From Intestinimonas massiliensis (ex Afouda et al. 2020) (lineage in GTDB: Bacteria > Bacillota > Clostridia > Oscillospirales > Oscillospiraceae): a stretch of DNA of 64,000 nt. Location of the stretch: the NCBI RefSeq assembly GCF_001244995.1, contig NZ_LN869528.1, positions 198,773-262,772 of the forward strand, given 5' to 3'. Position 1 is the stretch's first letter. Every line of letters begins with the position of its first letter. Shown in pieces: positions 7,808 through 15,776 of the stretch. The position numbers were made by a program, and so were the translations under genes. A model generated the notes under the pieces. That model had not been told where the DNA came from. It saw only the letters and a list, made by a program, of their open reading frames with translations, and did not search any database.

Positions 7808-9424
7808 CTATTCTGCTTCGGCGCGCTGCCCGGCCTTGGCCGCCGCGATAAAGTCCCGGAACAGAGGATGGGCCTTGTTGGGGCGGCTCTTCAGCTCCGG
7901 GTGGAACTGGACCCCCACGAACCAGGGGTGGTCCTTCAGTTCCACGATCTCCACCAGCCGCTCGTCCGGGGACAGCCCGGCCAGCACCAGTCCCGCCCCC
8001 GTCAGGTCCTGCCGGTAGTCGTTGTTGAACTCGTAGCGGTGGCGGTGACGCTCGGCAATCTGGTCACAGCCGTAGGCCTGGTAGGTCCGCGTCTCCCGGG
8101 AGGTGACCCGGCAGGGATAGGAGCCCAGACGCATGGTGCCGCCCTTGGCGGTGACGCCGCGCTGATCGGGCATCAGATCGATGACCGGGTGGGCGGTGGC
8201 GGGGTCCAGCTCGCTGGAGTGGGCGTCCGCCCAGCCGCAGACGTGCCGGGCATACTCCACCACCGCCATCTGCATCCCCAGACAGATGCCCAGGAAGGGC
8301 ACCTTATGCTCCCGGGCGTAGCGGACTGCGGAGATCTTACCCTCAATGCCCCGGTCGCCAAAGCCGCCGGGCACCAGCACTCCATCGGCCTCCGCCAGGA
8401 CCCGGACGGCGTTTTCGTCGGTGACGGTCTCAGAGTCCACCCACTGGACCTCCACCTTCACATCGTTCTCGATGCCGCCGTGGGTCAGGGCCTCCACCAC
8501 CGAGAGATAGGCGTCGTGGAGGGCCACATATTTGCCCACCAGGGCGATCCTCACCGTGCCCTTGGGGTGCTTGGCCCGGTGGACCATGGTGGCCCACTCG
8601 GTCAGGTCCGGGGCGTGGCAGATGAGGCCCAGACGCCGGACCACCACGTCGGCCAGCCCCTCCCGCTCCAGCATCAGGGGCACGTCATACAGCAGGTCGG
8701 CCGTCAGGTTGGGGATGGCGTTTTCCCGGGGGATGTTGCAGAACAGGGAGATCTTCTCCAGGATCTCGTCGGGGATGGGCGCATCGCAGCGGCACATGAT
8801 GACATCGGGCTGAATGCCCAGACTCAGCAGCTCCTTGGCCGAGTGCTGGGTGGGCTTGCTCTTGAGCTCCCCGCTGCCGGGGATGGAGACGATGAGGGAG
8901 ACGTGGATGAACATCACGTTCTGGCGTCCGCGCTCGGCCGCCACCTGCCGGATGGACTCCAGAAAGGGCTGACTTTCGATGTCGCCCACCGTGCCGCCGA
9001 TCTCCACGATGGCCACATCGGTGTCCGGCGTATCCAGCGAGTAGATGTTCCGCTTGATCTCCCCGGTGATGTGGGGAATGATCTGCACGGTGCCGCCCAG
9101 ATAGTCCCCCGCCCGTTCCCGGTTGAGCACATTCCAGTAGACCTTGCCCGAGGAAACCGAGGAGTTGAAGGTGAGGTTCTCGTCGATGAACCGCTCGTAA
9201 TGCCCCAGGTCCAGATCGGTCTCCGCCCCGTCGTCGGTGACAAAGACCTCCCCGTGCTGATACGGGCTCATGGTGCCGGGGTCCACGTTGAGATACGGGT
9301 CCAGCTTCTGTACCTTCACCCGCAGGCCCCGCTGCTTCAGCAGCCGCCCCAGAGACGCCGCCGTGATGCCCTTGCCCAGTCCCGATACCACACCGCCGGT
9401 GACAAAAATGTACTTGACCGTCAT
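7808..9424 (-). CDS. pyrG: CTP synthase
   Basis: Makes CTP from UTP, ATP and glutamine. 538 residues, normal length. The N-terminal amidoligase domain starts [18 protein letters not shown] (ATP loop). The C-terminal class I glutamine amidotransferase domain has its nucleophile in FLGICLGMQ and the His-Glu pair in QFHPE. Start set at 9424 rather than 9460 because GGGAGG lies about 7 bp before that ATG and all conserved sequence begins there. It is transcribed alone from a promoter at 9512-9540, with two back-to-back hairpins in its leader. Confidence 0.96.
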   Translation of the reverse strand: MTVKYIFVTGGVVSGLGKGITAASLGRLLKQRGLRVKVQKLDPYLNVDPGTMSPYQHGEVFVTDDGAETDLDLGHYERFIDENLTFNSSVSSGKVYWNVLNRERAGDYLGGTVQIIPHITGEIKRNIYSLDTPDTDVAIVEIGGTVGDIESQPFLESIRQVAAERGRQNVMFIHVSLIVSIPGSGELKSKPTQHSAKELLSLGIQPDVIMCRCDAPIPDEILEKISLFCNIPRENAIPNLTADLLYDVPLMLEREGLADVVVRRLGLICHAPDLTEWATMVHRAKHPKGTVRIALVGKYVALHDAYLSVVEALTHGGIENDVKVEVQWVDSETVTDENAVRVLAEADGVLVPGGFGDRGIEGKISAVRYAREHKVPFLGICLGMQMAVVEYARHVCGWADAHSSELDPATAHPVIDLMPDQRGVTAKGGTMRLGSYPCRVTSRETRTYQAYGCDQIAERHRHRYEFNNDYRQDLTGAGLVLAGLSPDERLVEIVELKDHPWFVGVQFHPELKSRPNKAHPLFRDFIAAAKAGQRAEAE

Positions 9425-9450
9425 ATTGTTTCCTCCCATCCTTCCCTGAT

Positions 9451-9482
9451 GGGACGCCATCGTCCCGGGACACCGTTGTCCC
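9451..9482 (-). promoter_or_regulatory. Two tandem hairpins in the pyrG leader
   Basis: Adjacent 16-base units, 9451-9466 and 9467-9482, each made of GGGAC, a 6-base loop and GTCCC. The arms are identical, so the outer arms of the two units could also pair with each other. They lie in the pyrG 5' untranslated region just before the ribosome binding site. Confidence 0.55.
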
Positions 9483-9511
9483 TGCCTTTTTGTTCCATAA
9501 AAATCCTATTT

Positions 9512-9540
9512 ATTCTACCGTTCCCCACCCCTCCCGTCAA
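9512..9540 (-). promoter_or_regulatory. Promoter of pyrG
   Basis: On the minus strand TTGACG (9540-9535), a 17-bp spacer and TAGAAT (9517-9512), about 90 bp before the pyrG start. Confidence 0.65.
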
Positions 9541-9674
9541 GAGAAAATCGCGGGAAACCACCCCGCAGCCTGCACAAAATACCGTTACTTTAACGGGCCA
9601 TACTTTTTGCTCCACAGGCGCCGTTTTTATGATATACTGATATTGTATCACCCTTTACAAAGGAGGTCATTCCT

Positions 9675-10142
9675 ATGGTCACACTGGCCCAGAGGATCGA
9701 GGCCCTCCGCACCGAGCGGAACCTGAGCCGCCCCGCCCTCTCCGCCGCCCTGGGTTTTTCCAAAAACGCGGTGGAAAAATTTGAAACCGGCCGCCAGACG
9801 CCCACAAAGGACCAGCAGGACAAGCTGGCGGAGTATTTCGGCGTGTCCCTGTTCTACCTCCGGGGGGAGAGCAGCGACCGCACCCGCATGGAAAGCTGGA
9901 TGGACGCCGCTTATGCCGACGACGGACCGGGTCACGTTCCCGCTCCCGCCGCACCCCGGAAGTCCGTCCCGCCCGCCGGACAGAGCGCCGGCACGGGACA
10001 GGGCACCCTGTTCGACTCCTTCCTCTCCAGCAAGCAGTTTCAGGAGCTGCTGCACGCCACGGTGCTGGACACCCTCCGCTCCCCCGAGGGACAGGAGCTC
10101 ATTGCCCGGGTGGTCCGCAAGGAGCTTCTCCGCCAACGGTAG
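9675..10142 (+). CDS. XRE-family transcriptional regulator
   Basis: 155 residues. An N-terminal Cro/C1-type helix-turn-helix domain spans residues 4-58 (TLAQRIEALRTERNLSRPAL, then FSKNAVEKFETGRQTP). A Pro/Ala-rich linker follows, then a helical C-terminus (residues 113-155) that may dimerise. AAAGGAGGT lies 7 bp before the ATG. It is a single-gene unit closed by a strong hairpin. Divergent from pyrG, but nothing in the sequence shows that it regulates it. Confidence 0.8.
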   Translation: MVTLAQRIEALRTERNLSRPALSAALGFSKNAVEKFETGRQTPTKDQQDKLAEYFGVSLFYLRGESSDRTRMESWMDAAYADDGPGHVPAPAAPRKSVPPAGQSAGTGQGTLFDSFLSSKQFQELLHATVLDTLRSPEGQELIARVVRKELLRQR

Positions 10143-10180
10143 CAAAAACGCGCCGGCACTTTCGTGCCGGCGCGTTTTTG
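10143..10180. terminator. Bidirectional terminator
   Basis: Perfect hairpin with arms CAAAAACGCGCCGGCAC and GTGCCGGCGCGTTTTTG between convergent genes; T runs on both strands. Confidence 0.9.
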
Positions 10181-10184
10181 CGGT

Positions 10185-11669
10185 CTATTTGTGATAGAGC
10201 TTGTTGGTCTCGTAGGTGGGCTCGCAGGTCAGGCGCATCCCCAGCCTTTTATAGGTCACCGAGTCCGCCGGGGAGAGGATGACGGAGGAGTGGGCCTCGC
10301 AGGAGCGGAGCTGGTCCAGGTGGGCCAGGGCCTTGGCCGCCAGGGGGTTGGTGGTGGCGCTGATGGCCAGGGCGATGAGGGTCTCATCGGAGTGGAGCCG
10401 GGGGTTGCTGCTGCCCAGATGCCGCACCTTGACGGTCTGGATGGGCTCGATGGCCTCCCGGGAGATGAGGTGGTGCTCGTGCCCGATGCCCGCCAGCCGC
10501 TTGAGGGCGTTGAGCAGGGTGGCGGAGGAGGCCCCCATCAGGTCGGTGGTCTTGCCGGTCACCACCTCGCCGCCGGGCAGCTCAATGGCGGAGGCCGGGT
10601 TGCCCGTCTCCTCGGCCACCTTCAGGGCGGCGGCCACCACCGGCCGCAGCTCGGGACTCACCTTGGCCTGCTGCATCAGCAGCTCCAGCTTGTAGAGAAT
10701 CTCGTCCCCCCCCGCGCCCTGGCGGCGGTCGCACAGGGCGTCGTAGTACCGCCGGATGATCTCCTGCCGGGCGGCGGCGCACACCGCTTCGTCGTCGGTG
10801 ATGCAGTAGCCCGCCATGTTCACCCCCATGTCGGTGGGGGATTTGTAGGGGCTCTCCCCGGTGATCTTGTCCAGGATGGCGTTGAGCACCGGGAAGATCT
10901 CCACGTCCCGGTTGTAGTTCACCGTGGTCTCGCCGTAGGCCTGGAGGTGGAAGGGGTCGATCATGTTGACGTCGTTGAGGTCGGCGGTGGCCGCCTCATA
11001 GGCCAGGTTCACCGGGTGCTGGAGGGGCAGGTTCCAGATGGGGAAGGTCTCAAACTTGGCGTAGCCCGCCTTCACCCCCCGCTTATACTCGTGGTAGAGC
11101 TGGCTGAGGCACACCGCCATCTTGCCGCTGCCGGGGCCGGGGGCGGTGACCACCACCAGGGGGCGGGTAGTCTCCACGTACTCGTTCTTCCCGTAGCCCT
11201 CGTCGCTGACGATGAGAGGGATGTTTCGAGGATAGCCCGCAATGGGGTAGTGGAGGTAGACCCGGATGCCCAGCCCCTCCAGTCGGCGGCGGAAGGCGTC
11301 AGCGGCAGGCTGACGGTCGTACTGGGTGACCACCACGCCCCCCACGTACAGCCCCTGGGTCCGGAAGGCGTCGATCAGACGCAGCACATCCACGTCGTAG
11401 GTGATCCCCAGATCCCCCCGCACCTTGTTCTTCTCGATGTCGCTGGCGCAGATGGCGATGACGATCTCCGCCCGGTCCTTGAGCTGGGCCAGCATCCGGA
11501 TCTTGCTGTCCGGTTCGAAGCCGGGCAGCACCCGGGAGGCGTGAAAGTCGTCGAACAGCTTGCCGCCGAACTCCAGGTACAGCTTGTTTCCGAACTGGGC
11601 GATCCGCTCCGCGATGCGGGCCGACTGCATCTCCAAATACCTGCCGTTGTCAAATCCGGGCCTGTCCAT
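10185..11669 (-). CDS. DUF1846 family protein
   Basis: 494 residues matching the DUF1846 family common in Firmicutes; its biochemical function is not established to my knowledge. Recognisable blocks are the N-terminal GFDNGRYLEMQSARIAERI, a central glycine-rich P-loop-like APGPGSGKMAVCLSQL, and the conserved YAKFETFPIWNLPL segment. Start placed at 11669, where the family's usual N-terminus begins. The RBS there is poor, and in-frame ATGs at 11711 and 11798 are alternatives. Its promoter shares its -35 with that of the divergent permease gene. Confidence 0.82.
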   Translation of the reverse strand: MDRPGFDNGRYLEMQSARIAERIAQFGNKLYLEFGGKLFDDFHASRVLPGFEPDSKIRMLAQLKDRAEIVIAICASDIEKNKVRGDLGITYDVDVLRLIDAFRTQGLYVGGVVVTQYDRQPAADAFRRRLEGLGIRVYLHYPIAGYPRNIPLIVSDEGYGKNEYVETTRPLVVVTAPGPGSGKMAVCLSQLYHEYKRGVKAGYAKFETFPIWNLPLQHPVNLAYEAATADLNDVNMIDPFHLQAYGETTVNYNRDVEIFPVLNAILDKITGESPYKSPTDMGVNMAGYCITDDEAVCAAARQEIIRRYYDALCDRRQGAGGDEILYKLELLMQQAKVSPELRPVVAAALKVAEETGNPASAIELPGGEVVTGKTTDLMGASSATLLNALKRLAGIGHEHHLISREAIEPIQTVKVRHLGSSNPRLHSDETLIALAISATTNPLAAKALAHLDQLRSCEAHSSVILSPADSVTYKRLGMRLTCEPTYETNKLYHK

Positions 11670-11728
11670 TCCTCGGCGGGCGCGCCCATCCTTGGACTGC
11701 GCCCCTCCCATCCTCTCTGTTTCTGTTA

Positions 11729-11757
11729 TAGATATATGCAAAACTGGTTCTTGGCAA
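11729..11757 (-). promoter_or_regulatory. Promoter of the DUF1846 gene
   Basis: Minus-strand TTGCCA (11757-11752), 17-bp spacer, TATCTA (11734-11729). Confidence 0.5.
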
Positions 11758-11779
11758 TCCAACTGAAATAGTTTATCAT
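11751..11779 (+). promoter_or_regulatory. Promoter of the TSUP permease gene
   Basis: TTGGCA (11751-11756), 17-bp spacer, TATCAT (11774-11779). Its -35 occupies the same bases as the -35 of the divergent DUF1846 promoter. Confidence 0.55.
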
Positions 11780-11851
11780 AATTCTGCCCGCCATACAACG
11801 GTCAAGTCGTCCGGCGGGCAATAAAATGTCTGCCCACTGTGAGGTCATAGT

Positions 11852-12619
11852 ATGGAAGTCACCTGGACCACTCTGCTGATCGTCTGCCCGCTGGTCTTTT
11901 TGTCCGGACTGGTGGACGCGGTGGCCGGCGGCGGCGGGCTCATCTCCCTGCCCGCCTATCTGCTGGCCGGACTGCCGCCCCACGCCGCCACCGCTACCAA
12001 CAAGTGCGGTTCCGTCTTCGGCACGGGGCTGTCCACCCTCCGGTTCCTGAAAAACGGACGGGTCCGCCTGGGCCCCGCCGCCGTCTCCGCCGCCACCGCC
12101 CTCCTGGGCTCGGTGCTGGGCGCCCGGCTGTGCCTGCTGGTTCCGGACACCTTCCTCCACTACTTTCTGGTGGCTGCCCTCCCTGTTCTGGCCGTCTTTC
12201 TCCTGCTCAAGCGGGACTTTGGGCTGGAAAATAAGGCCGACGCCCTGTCCGGCCCCCTATTGATGCTCCTGTCCGGGCTCATCGGCCTGGTACTGGGCCT
12301 GTACGACGGCTTCTTCGGTCCCGGCGCCGGAACCTTCGTCATCCTGGCCTTCACCGCCCTGTGCCGCTTCGACCTGGTCACCGCCTCCGGCAACGCCAAG
12401 GTGGTCAACTTCTGCTCCAATCTGGCCGCCTTCGTCACCTTTGCCCTGGCCGGTGAGATCGTCTGGGCCCTGGGCGTCCCCGCCGCCGTCTGCGGCCTTT
12501 GGGGCCACTATACAGGCTCCGGCCTGGCCCTGAAAAAGGGAGCCAAGGCCATCCGGCCCATGTTCTTCGTGGTGTTGGGCCTGCTGCTGTGCAAAACCGC
12601 CCTGGAACTCGCCGGTTGA
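11852..12619 (+). CDS. TSUP (TauE/SafE) family membrane transporter
   Basis: 255 residues with about eight hydrophobic segments in two related halves. Each half starts with the family's typical pattern: GLVDAVAGGGGLISLPAYL near the N-terminus and GLYDGFFGPGAGTFVILAF in the middle. The family exports or imports small anions such as sulfite, sulfonates and other sulfur or organic acids; the substrate cannot be read here. GAGGT lies about 9 bp before the ATG. No sulfur gene is adjacent. Confidence 0.88.
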   Translation: MEVTWTTLLIVCPLVFLSGLVDAVAGGGGLISLPAYLLAGLPPHAATATNKCGSVFGTGLSTLRFLKNGRVRLGPAAVSAATALLGSVLGARLCLLVPDTFLHYFLVAALPVLAVFLLLKRDFGLENKADALSGPLLMLLSGLIGLVLGLYDGFFGPGAGTFVILAFTALCRFDLVTASGNAKVVNFCSNLAAFVTFALAGEIVWALGVPAAVCGLWGHYTGSGLALKKGAKAIRPMFFVVLGLLLCKTALELAG

Positions 12620-12625
12620 TTCCTC

Positions 12626-12654
12626 TTGACAGGTGCCTCCGACAGGTGTAGTAT
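12626..12654 (+). promoter_or_regulatory. Promoter of the BlaI-M56 operon
   Basis: Perfect -35 TTGACA (12626-12631), 17-bp spacer, -10 TAGTAT (12649-12654). The -10 lies inside the left arm of the operator palindrome. Confidence 0.8.
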
Positions 12655-12676
12655 CACTAACGGATACTACACCTGT
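12642..12676. promoter_or_regulatory. BlaI-type operator, perfect 14-bp inverted repeat
   Basis: ACAGGTGTAGTATC (12642-12655) and its exact complement (12663-12676) are separated by 7 bp. The core TACA/TGTA dyad matches what BlaI/MecI repressors recognise. It covers the -10 element and ends just before the RBS of the repressor gene, so autoregulation is expected. Confidence 0.8.
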
Positions 12677-12689
12677 AGGAGGCGTTTTT

Positions 12690-13052
12690 ATGCGGCTGTC
12701 GGACCGTGAATGGAAGGTGCTGGAGGTTCTGTGGCAGGGGGAGGGGCTGGCCCTGGGCCCGGTGGTGGAGGCCCTGCGGCCCGGCACCGGGTGGAGCCGG
12801 AACACCGTGTTCACCTACCTCACCCGGATGGAGGGCAAGGGCCTGGTGACCATCGACAAGCAGCGCGTTCCCCACCTCTACCGCCCAGCGGTGGCGCGCT
12901 CCGACTGCGCCGCCGCCGAGCGCCGGGGCCTGCTGGACCGGGTATACCGCGGCTCCGCCGGGCAGATGGTGGCCGCCTTTTTGAAGGAGGAGACCCTCAC
13001 GGCCCAGGAGCGGGATGAGCTGCGCCGGCTGCTGGACGAGATGGAGGTGTAG
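12690..13052 (+). CDS. BlaI/MecI/CopY family repressor
   Basis: 120 residues, the family's standard size. Winged-helix N-terminus (LSDREWKVLEVLW, then WSRNTVFTYLTRMEGKGLV) followed by a helical dimerisation tail ending LRRLLDEMEV. Members bind dyad operators as dimers and are inactivated when a membrane sensor protease is triggered. ATG at 12690 with TAGGAGG 6-7 bp upstream. It lies directly behind the operator and 68 bp before an M56 protease gene, the classic BlaI-BlaR1 arrangement, but no beta-lactamase gene is nearby. Confidence 0.93.
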   Translation: MRLSDREWKVLEVLWQGEGLALGPVVEALRPGTGWSRNTVFTYLTRMEGKGLVTIDKQRVPHLYRPAVARSDCAAAERRGLLDRVYRGSAGQMVAAFLKEETLTAQERDELRRLLDEMEV

Positions 13053-13120
13053 GGCCGGGCGCCGTTTTCGCCGCAGGCGGAGACGACACTCAGCGGACTT
13101 TGTGACAACGAGGTGACGAC

Positions 13121-15133
13121 ATGACCGATTTCTGGTCCTTTTTGCTCCAGACCCTGACGGCCTCCGGCGCGGCGGCGGCCCTGCTGCTGATCAAGGCTCT
13201 GTTCCGCGACAAGCTCTCGCCCCGGTGGCAGTGCGGCGTCTGGGCTCTGCTGGGCCTGACCCTGCTTCTTCCCGCCGGGCGGGGCGGCCGGTATGTGCTG
13301 TTTAACTGGCCCCTGCTGGTGGAGACCGCCAAGACCGCCTTCACCGGGGACTATGACCTCATCCGGGTGACCGCCCCCATCCCCCTGCCCGGCAGGCTGG
13401 GCGGACCCCGGGGGGTGTTCGATGCGCTCTATCTTCTCTACATGGCGGGGGTAGTGGCGCTGCTGGCCTGGTACGCCCTCACCTACCTGCGGCTGCGGCT
13501 GGCCCTCCGCCGGGGGACCCCCGCCGATGACGCCCCGCTCCGCCGGGTGGCGGAGCGGTACGACCTGCCCGTCTGCCGGGCCGTCGAGGTGGAGGGGCTG
13601 TCCTCCGCCTTCGTCTGCGGGTTCTTCGCCCCGGTGCTGGCCCTGCCCGCCGGGCGGGAGACCGACGAAAAGGTGCTCCTCCACGAGCTGCTCCACCGGA
13701 CCTATGGCGACGTGGGCTGGGGGCTGCTGGTGTGCCTGTTCCGGTGCGTTCACTGGTGCACCCCCCTGCTTTGGTATGCCTTCGACCAGGTGCAGAACGA
13801 CCTGGAGGCCCTCTGCGATCAGCGGGTGCTGGAGCGGCTGGAGGGGGAGGACCGGCGGGACTACGGGCGCATCCTCCTGTCCATGGCCGACGAGAAATAC
13901 GCCCGGGCGCCCGGCACCTCCTCCATGGCCAACGGCGGGCAGAACATCAAGCGCCGCATCGCCTCCATCGCCCGGTTCAAGCGGTATCCGGCGGGGATGG
14001 CCCTGGCCTCGGTATGTGTGGCGGTGATTCTGGCCCTGCCTCTCGCCCTGGGGACCACCCAGACGCTGGCCAAGGCCGACGGCCTTGGCCACAGTGATCA
14101 GGAGGCCTTTCTCACCGCCATGGCCTCCGCCCGCCTCACCCGATGCACCACCCCCGCCGGGGCGCTGGACGCCTATGGCAAGGCGGTGCTGGACTACAAC
14201 GGCATCTACCGGGCCCTGTGCGCCCCACTGGAGCAGCACCCCGCCCTGGCGGCGGAGATGGAGGCCGCGGCCAGCGGCCCGGACCACTGGGTGCACGAGC
14301 GCTGGGAGAGCGGCCTGCCGGGCTACCCCAACGTACAGGCGGGCTACTATATCTATAACCTGACCCCGGCTGGGAAGGGGGCCTATACCGCCCTGATGGT
14401 CTTTCCCCTCCAGCGTGTCTATGGCGTGGAGGACGCCTACAGCGAGGAGTCCAACTGGCTGTGGACGGCGGTCCAGACCGTCCGGGTCTGGGCGTCGGAG
14501 GCCGGCTGGGTGGTGGAGCCCGCGGAGGACTTCCGGCAGGTCAAATGCCAGAGCATTGGCCGGGGCCATGAGGACGGATTGACCTGGGGGGACGAGGCTC
14601 TCCCTCCGGCGGTGGTCTATACCGCCGAGACCGAACTCTACCGGCTGGAGCTGCGCTACCAGACCGTCCACATGGTGGACAACGCGACCAAGACCGAGGA
14701 TAGCATGTCCTGGTTTTCCGGCCCCGCCTTCTTCTTCGACACCAAGCCCAAGCCCCGGGCCGTATTCAGCGAGGCCCGGCAGGGGGACTCCTTCACCGGA
14801 ACCTTCCTGGGCTCTGAGGAGGAGCTCGGGAGCATCCACACGGTGCGGTGGTCCGCCGCCCCCATGGACGCCGCCGGCCATCACCCGGACCTGGGCTACG
14901 CAGCGCTGGGCAACAGCGGCGGCAGCAGCAGTAGCGGGGCCTTCTGGGGCTGTAAGCAGCCCGGCGGGCTGGAGGAGCCGTGGGACGGCAGCCTGTTCAG
15001 CGGGGGCGGCAGCGGCTTGGACGGCGACCCCAATGAGGCCCCGGTCTATCCTGCCGCCTATCGGCTGGAGCTCAGCGTCAACGGGGAGACGGAGACCCTC
15101 ACCCTCACCCCCCGGGAAGGAGGCGCGGCATGA
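13121..15133 (+). CDS. M56 (BlaR1/MecR1-like) membrane sensor metalloprotease
   Basis: 670 residues. The N-terminal half is a polytopic M56 peptidase: hydrophobic segments around residues 7-27, 36-52, 101-121, 203-220 and 294-312, with the zinc site HELLH at 188-192. By family analogy it would cleave or release the cognate repressor on sensing a signal. The extracellular part, residues about 320-670, does not show the penicillin-binding SxxK/SxN/KTG pattern of BlaR1 by eye. It ends in a Gly/Ser-rich stretch, so the ligand is unknown. It overlaps the next gene by four bases. Confidence 0.88.
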   Translation: MTDFWSFLLQTLTASGAAAALLLIKALFRDKLSPRWQCGVWALLGLTLLLPAGRGGRYVLFNWPLLVETAKTAFTGDYDLIRVTAPIPLPGRLGGPRGVFDALYLLYMAGVVALLAWYALTYLRLRLALRRGTPADDAPLRRVAERYDLPVCRAVEVEGLSSAFVCGFFAPVLALPAGRETDEKVLLHELLHRTYGDVGWGLLVCLFRCVHWCTPLLWYAFDQVQNDLEALCDQRVLERLEGEDRRDYGRILLSMADEKYARAPGTSSMANGGQNIKRRIASIARFKRYPAGMALASVCVAVILALPLALGTTQTLAKADGLGHSDQEAFLTAMASARLTRCTTPAGALDAYGKAVLDYNGIYRALCAPLEQHPALAAEMEAAASGPDHWVHERWESGLPGYPNVQAGYYIYNLTPAGKGAYTALMVFPLQRVYGVEDAYSEESNWLWTAVQTVRVWASEAGWVVEPAEDFRQVKCQSIGRGHEDGLTWGDEALPPAVVYTAETELYRLELRYQTVHMVDNATKTEDSMSWFSGPAFFFDTKPKPRAVFSEARQGDSFTGTFLGSEEELGSIHTVRWSAAPMDAAGHHPDLGYAALGNSGGSSSSGAFWGCKQPGGLEEPWDGSLFSGGGSGLDGDPNEAPVYPAAYRLELSVNGETETLTLTPREGGAA

Positions 15134-15726
15134 ATCCGGAGCAAAACGTTCTCTACCGCGGGGTGTCCCGCATCGCCTGGTCCTATCTGTTCGCCTTTTT
15201 CAACCTCAACCTGGGGTCCCTGAACATCCTGCCCGACTGGATGGCCTTTGCACTGATTTATGGGGCCCTGGACCTGTTGGCGGAGGAGGAACGGGAGCTG
15301 CCTCTGCTCAAGCCCTTCTGCATCCTGCTGGGCCTGTGGGAGGGGGCCGGGTGGCTGGCCCAGCTCTTCGGGCTTACCCTCTCCCTCTACCCGCTGGACC
15401 TGCTCTTCGCGGCGCTCTCCCTCTATTTCTATTTTCAGCTCCTCACCAACCTGGCCCATCTGGCCGCCCGATACGGCGGGGAGGACCTGTCCCGCCGCCT
15501 TCTGCGGCTGCGTACCGCTCAGGCCCTGCTGAACACCTTTATGGCGGTCTACCTCTACCTGGCGGGCTACGGCTCCGGCGTGACCCTCCCCGGCAGTGCT
15601 CTGTCGGCCTCCCTGACGGCGCTGCTGATCGCCGGTGTGGTGCTGATGCTGACCGTCATGTCCGCCCTGTTCGCCCTGCGTCGGTTCTTCTTGCCCGCGG
15701 AAGAGCCGGACCCTCCCTCCCCCTGA
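15130..15726 (+). CDS. Polytopic membrane protein of the BlaI-M56 operon
   Basis: 198 residues, family not recognised. About five hydrophobic segments (roughly residues 18-50, 62-85, 86-106, 130-150 and 160-186). The start overlaps the M56 stop as ATGA, so it is translationally coupled and very likely works with the sensor or is its regulated output. The short periplasmic loops give no hint of an enzyme. A strong hairpin ends the operon. Confidence 0.7.
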   Translation: MNPEQNVLYRGVSRIAWSYLFAFFNLNLGSLNILPDWMAFALIYGALDLLAEEERELPLLKPFCILLGLWEGAGWLAQLFGLTLSLYPLDLLFAALSLYFYFQLLTNLAHLAARYGGEDLSRRLLRLRTAQALLNTFMAVYLYLAGYGSGVTLPGSALSASLTALLIAGVVLMLTVMSALFALRRFFLPAEEPDPPSP

Positions 15727-15732
15727 ACGCAG

Positions 15733-15776
15733 CAGCCGGCCCCGCGGCAATGTGCCGCGGGGCCGGCTGGTCTTTT
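15733..15776. terminator. Terminator between BlaI operon and P-type ATPase
   Basis: Arms AGCCGGCCCCGCGGCA and TGCCGCGGGGCCGGCT with a 3-base loop, followed by TCTTTT; convergent genes on either side. Confidence 0.85.

Noticed and set aside
7868..9640. 590-codon plus-strand frame opposite pyrG
   Set aside because: Antisense shadow running through the pyrG leader and promoter; no domain recognised.
12642..12676. Reading the BlaI-region palindrome as a terminator of the TSUP gene
   Set aside because: It overlaps a TTGACA/TAGTAT promoter and is followed by an RBS, not a T run; the sequence fits a BlaI operator.
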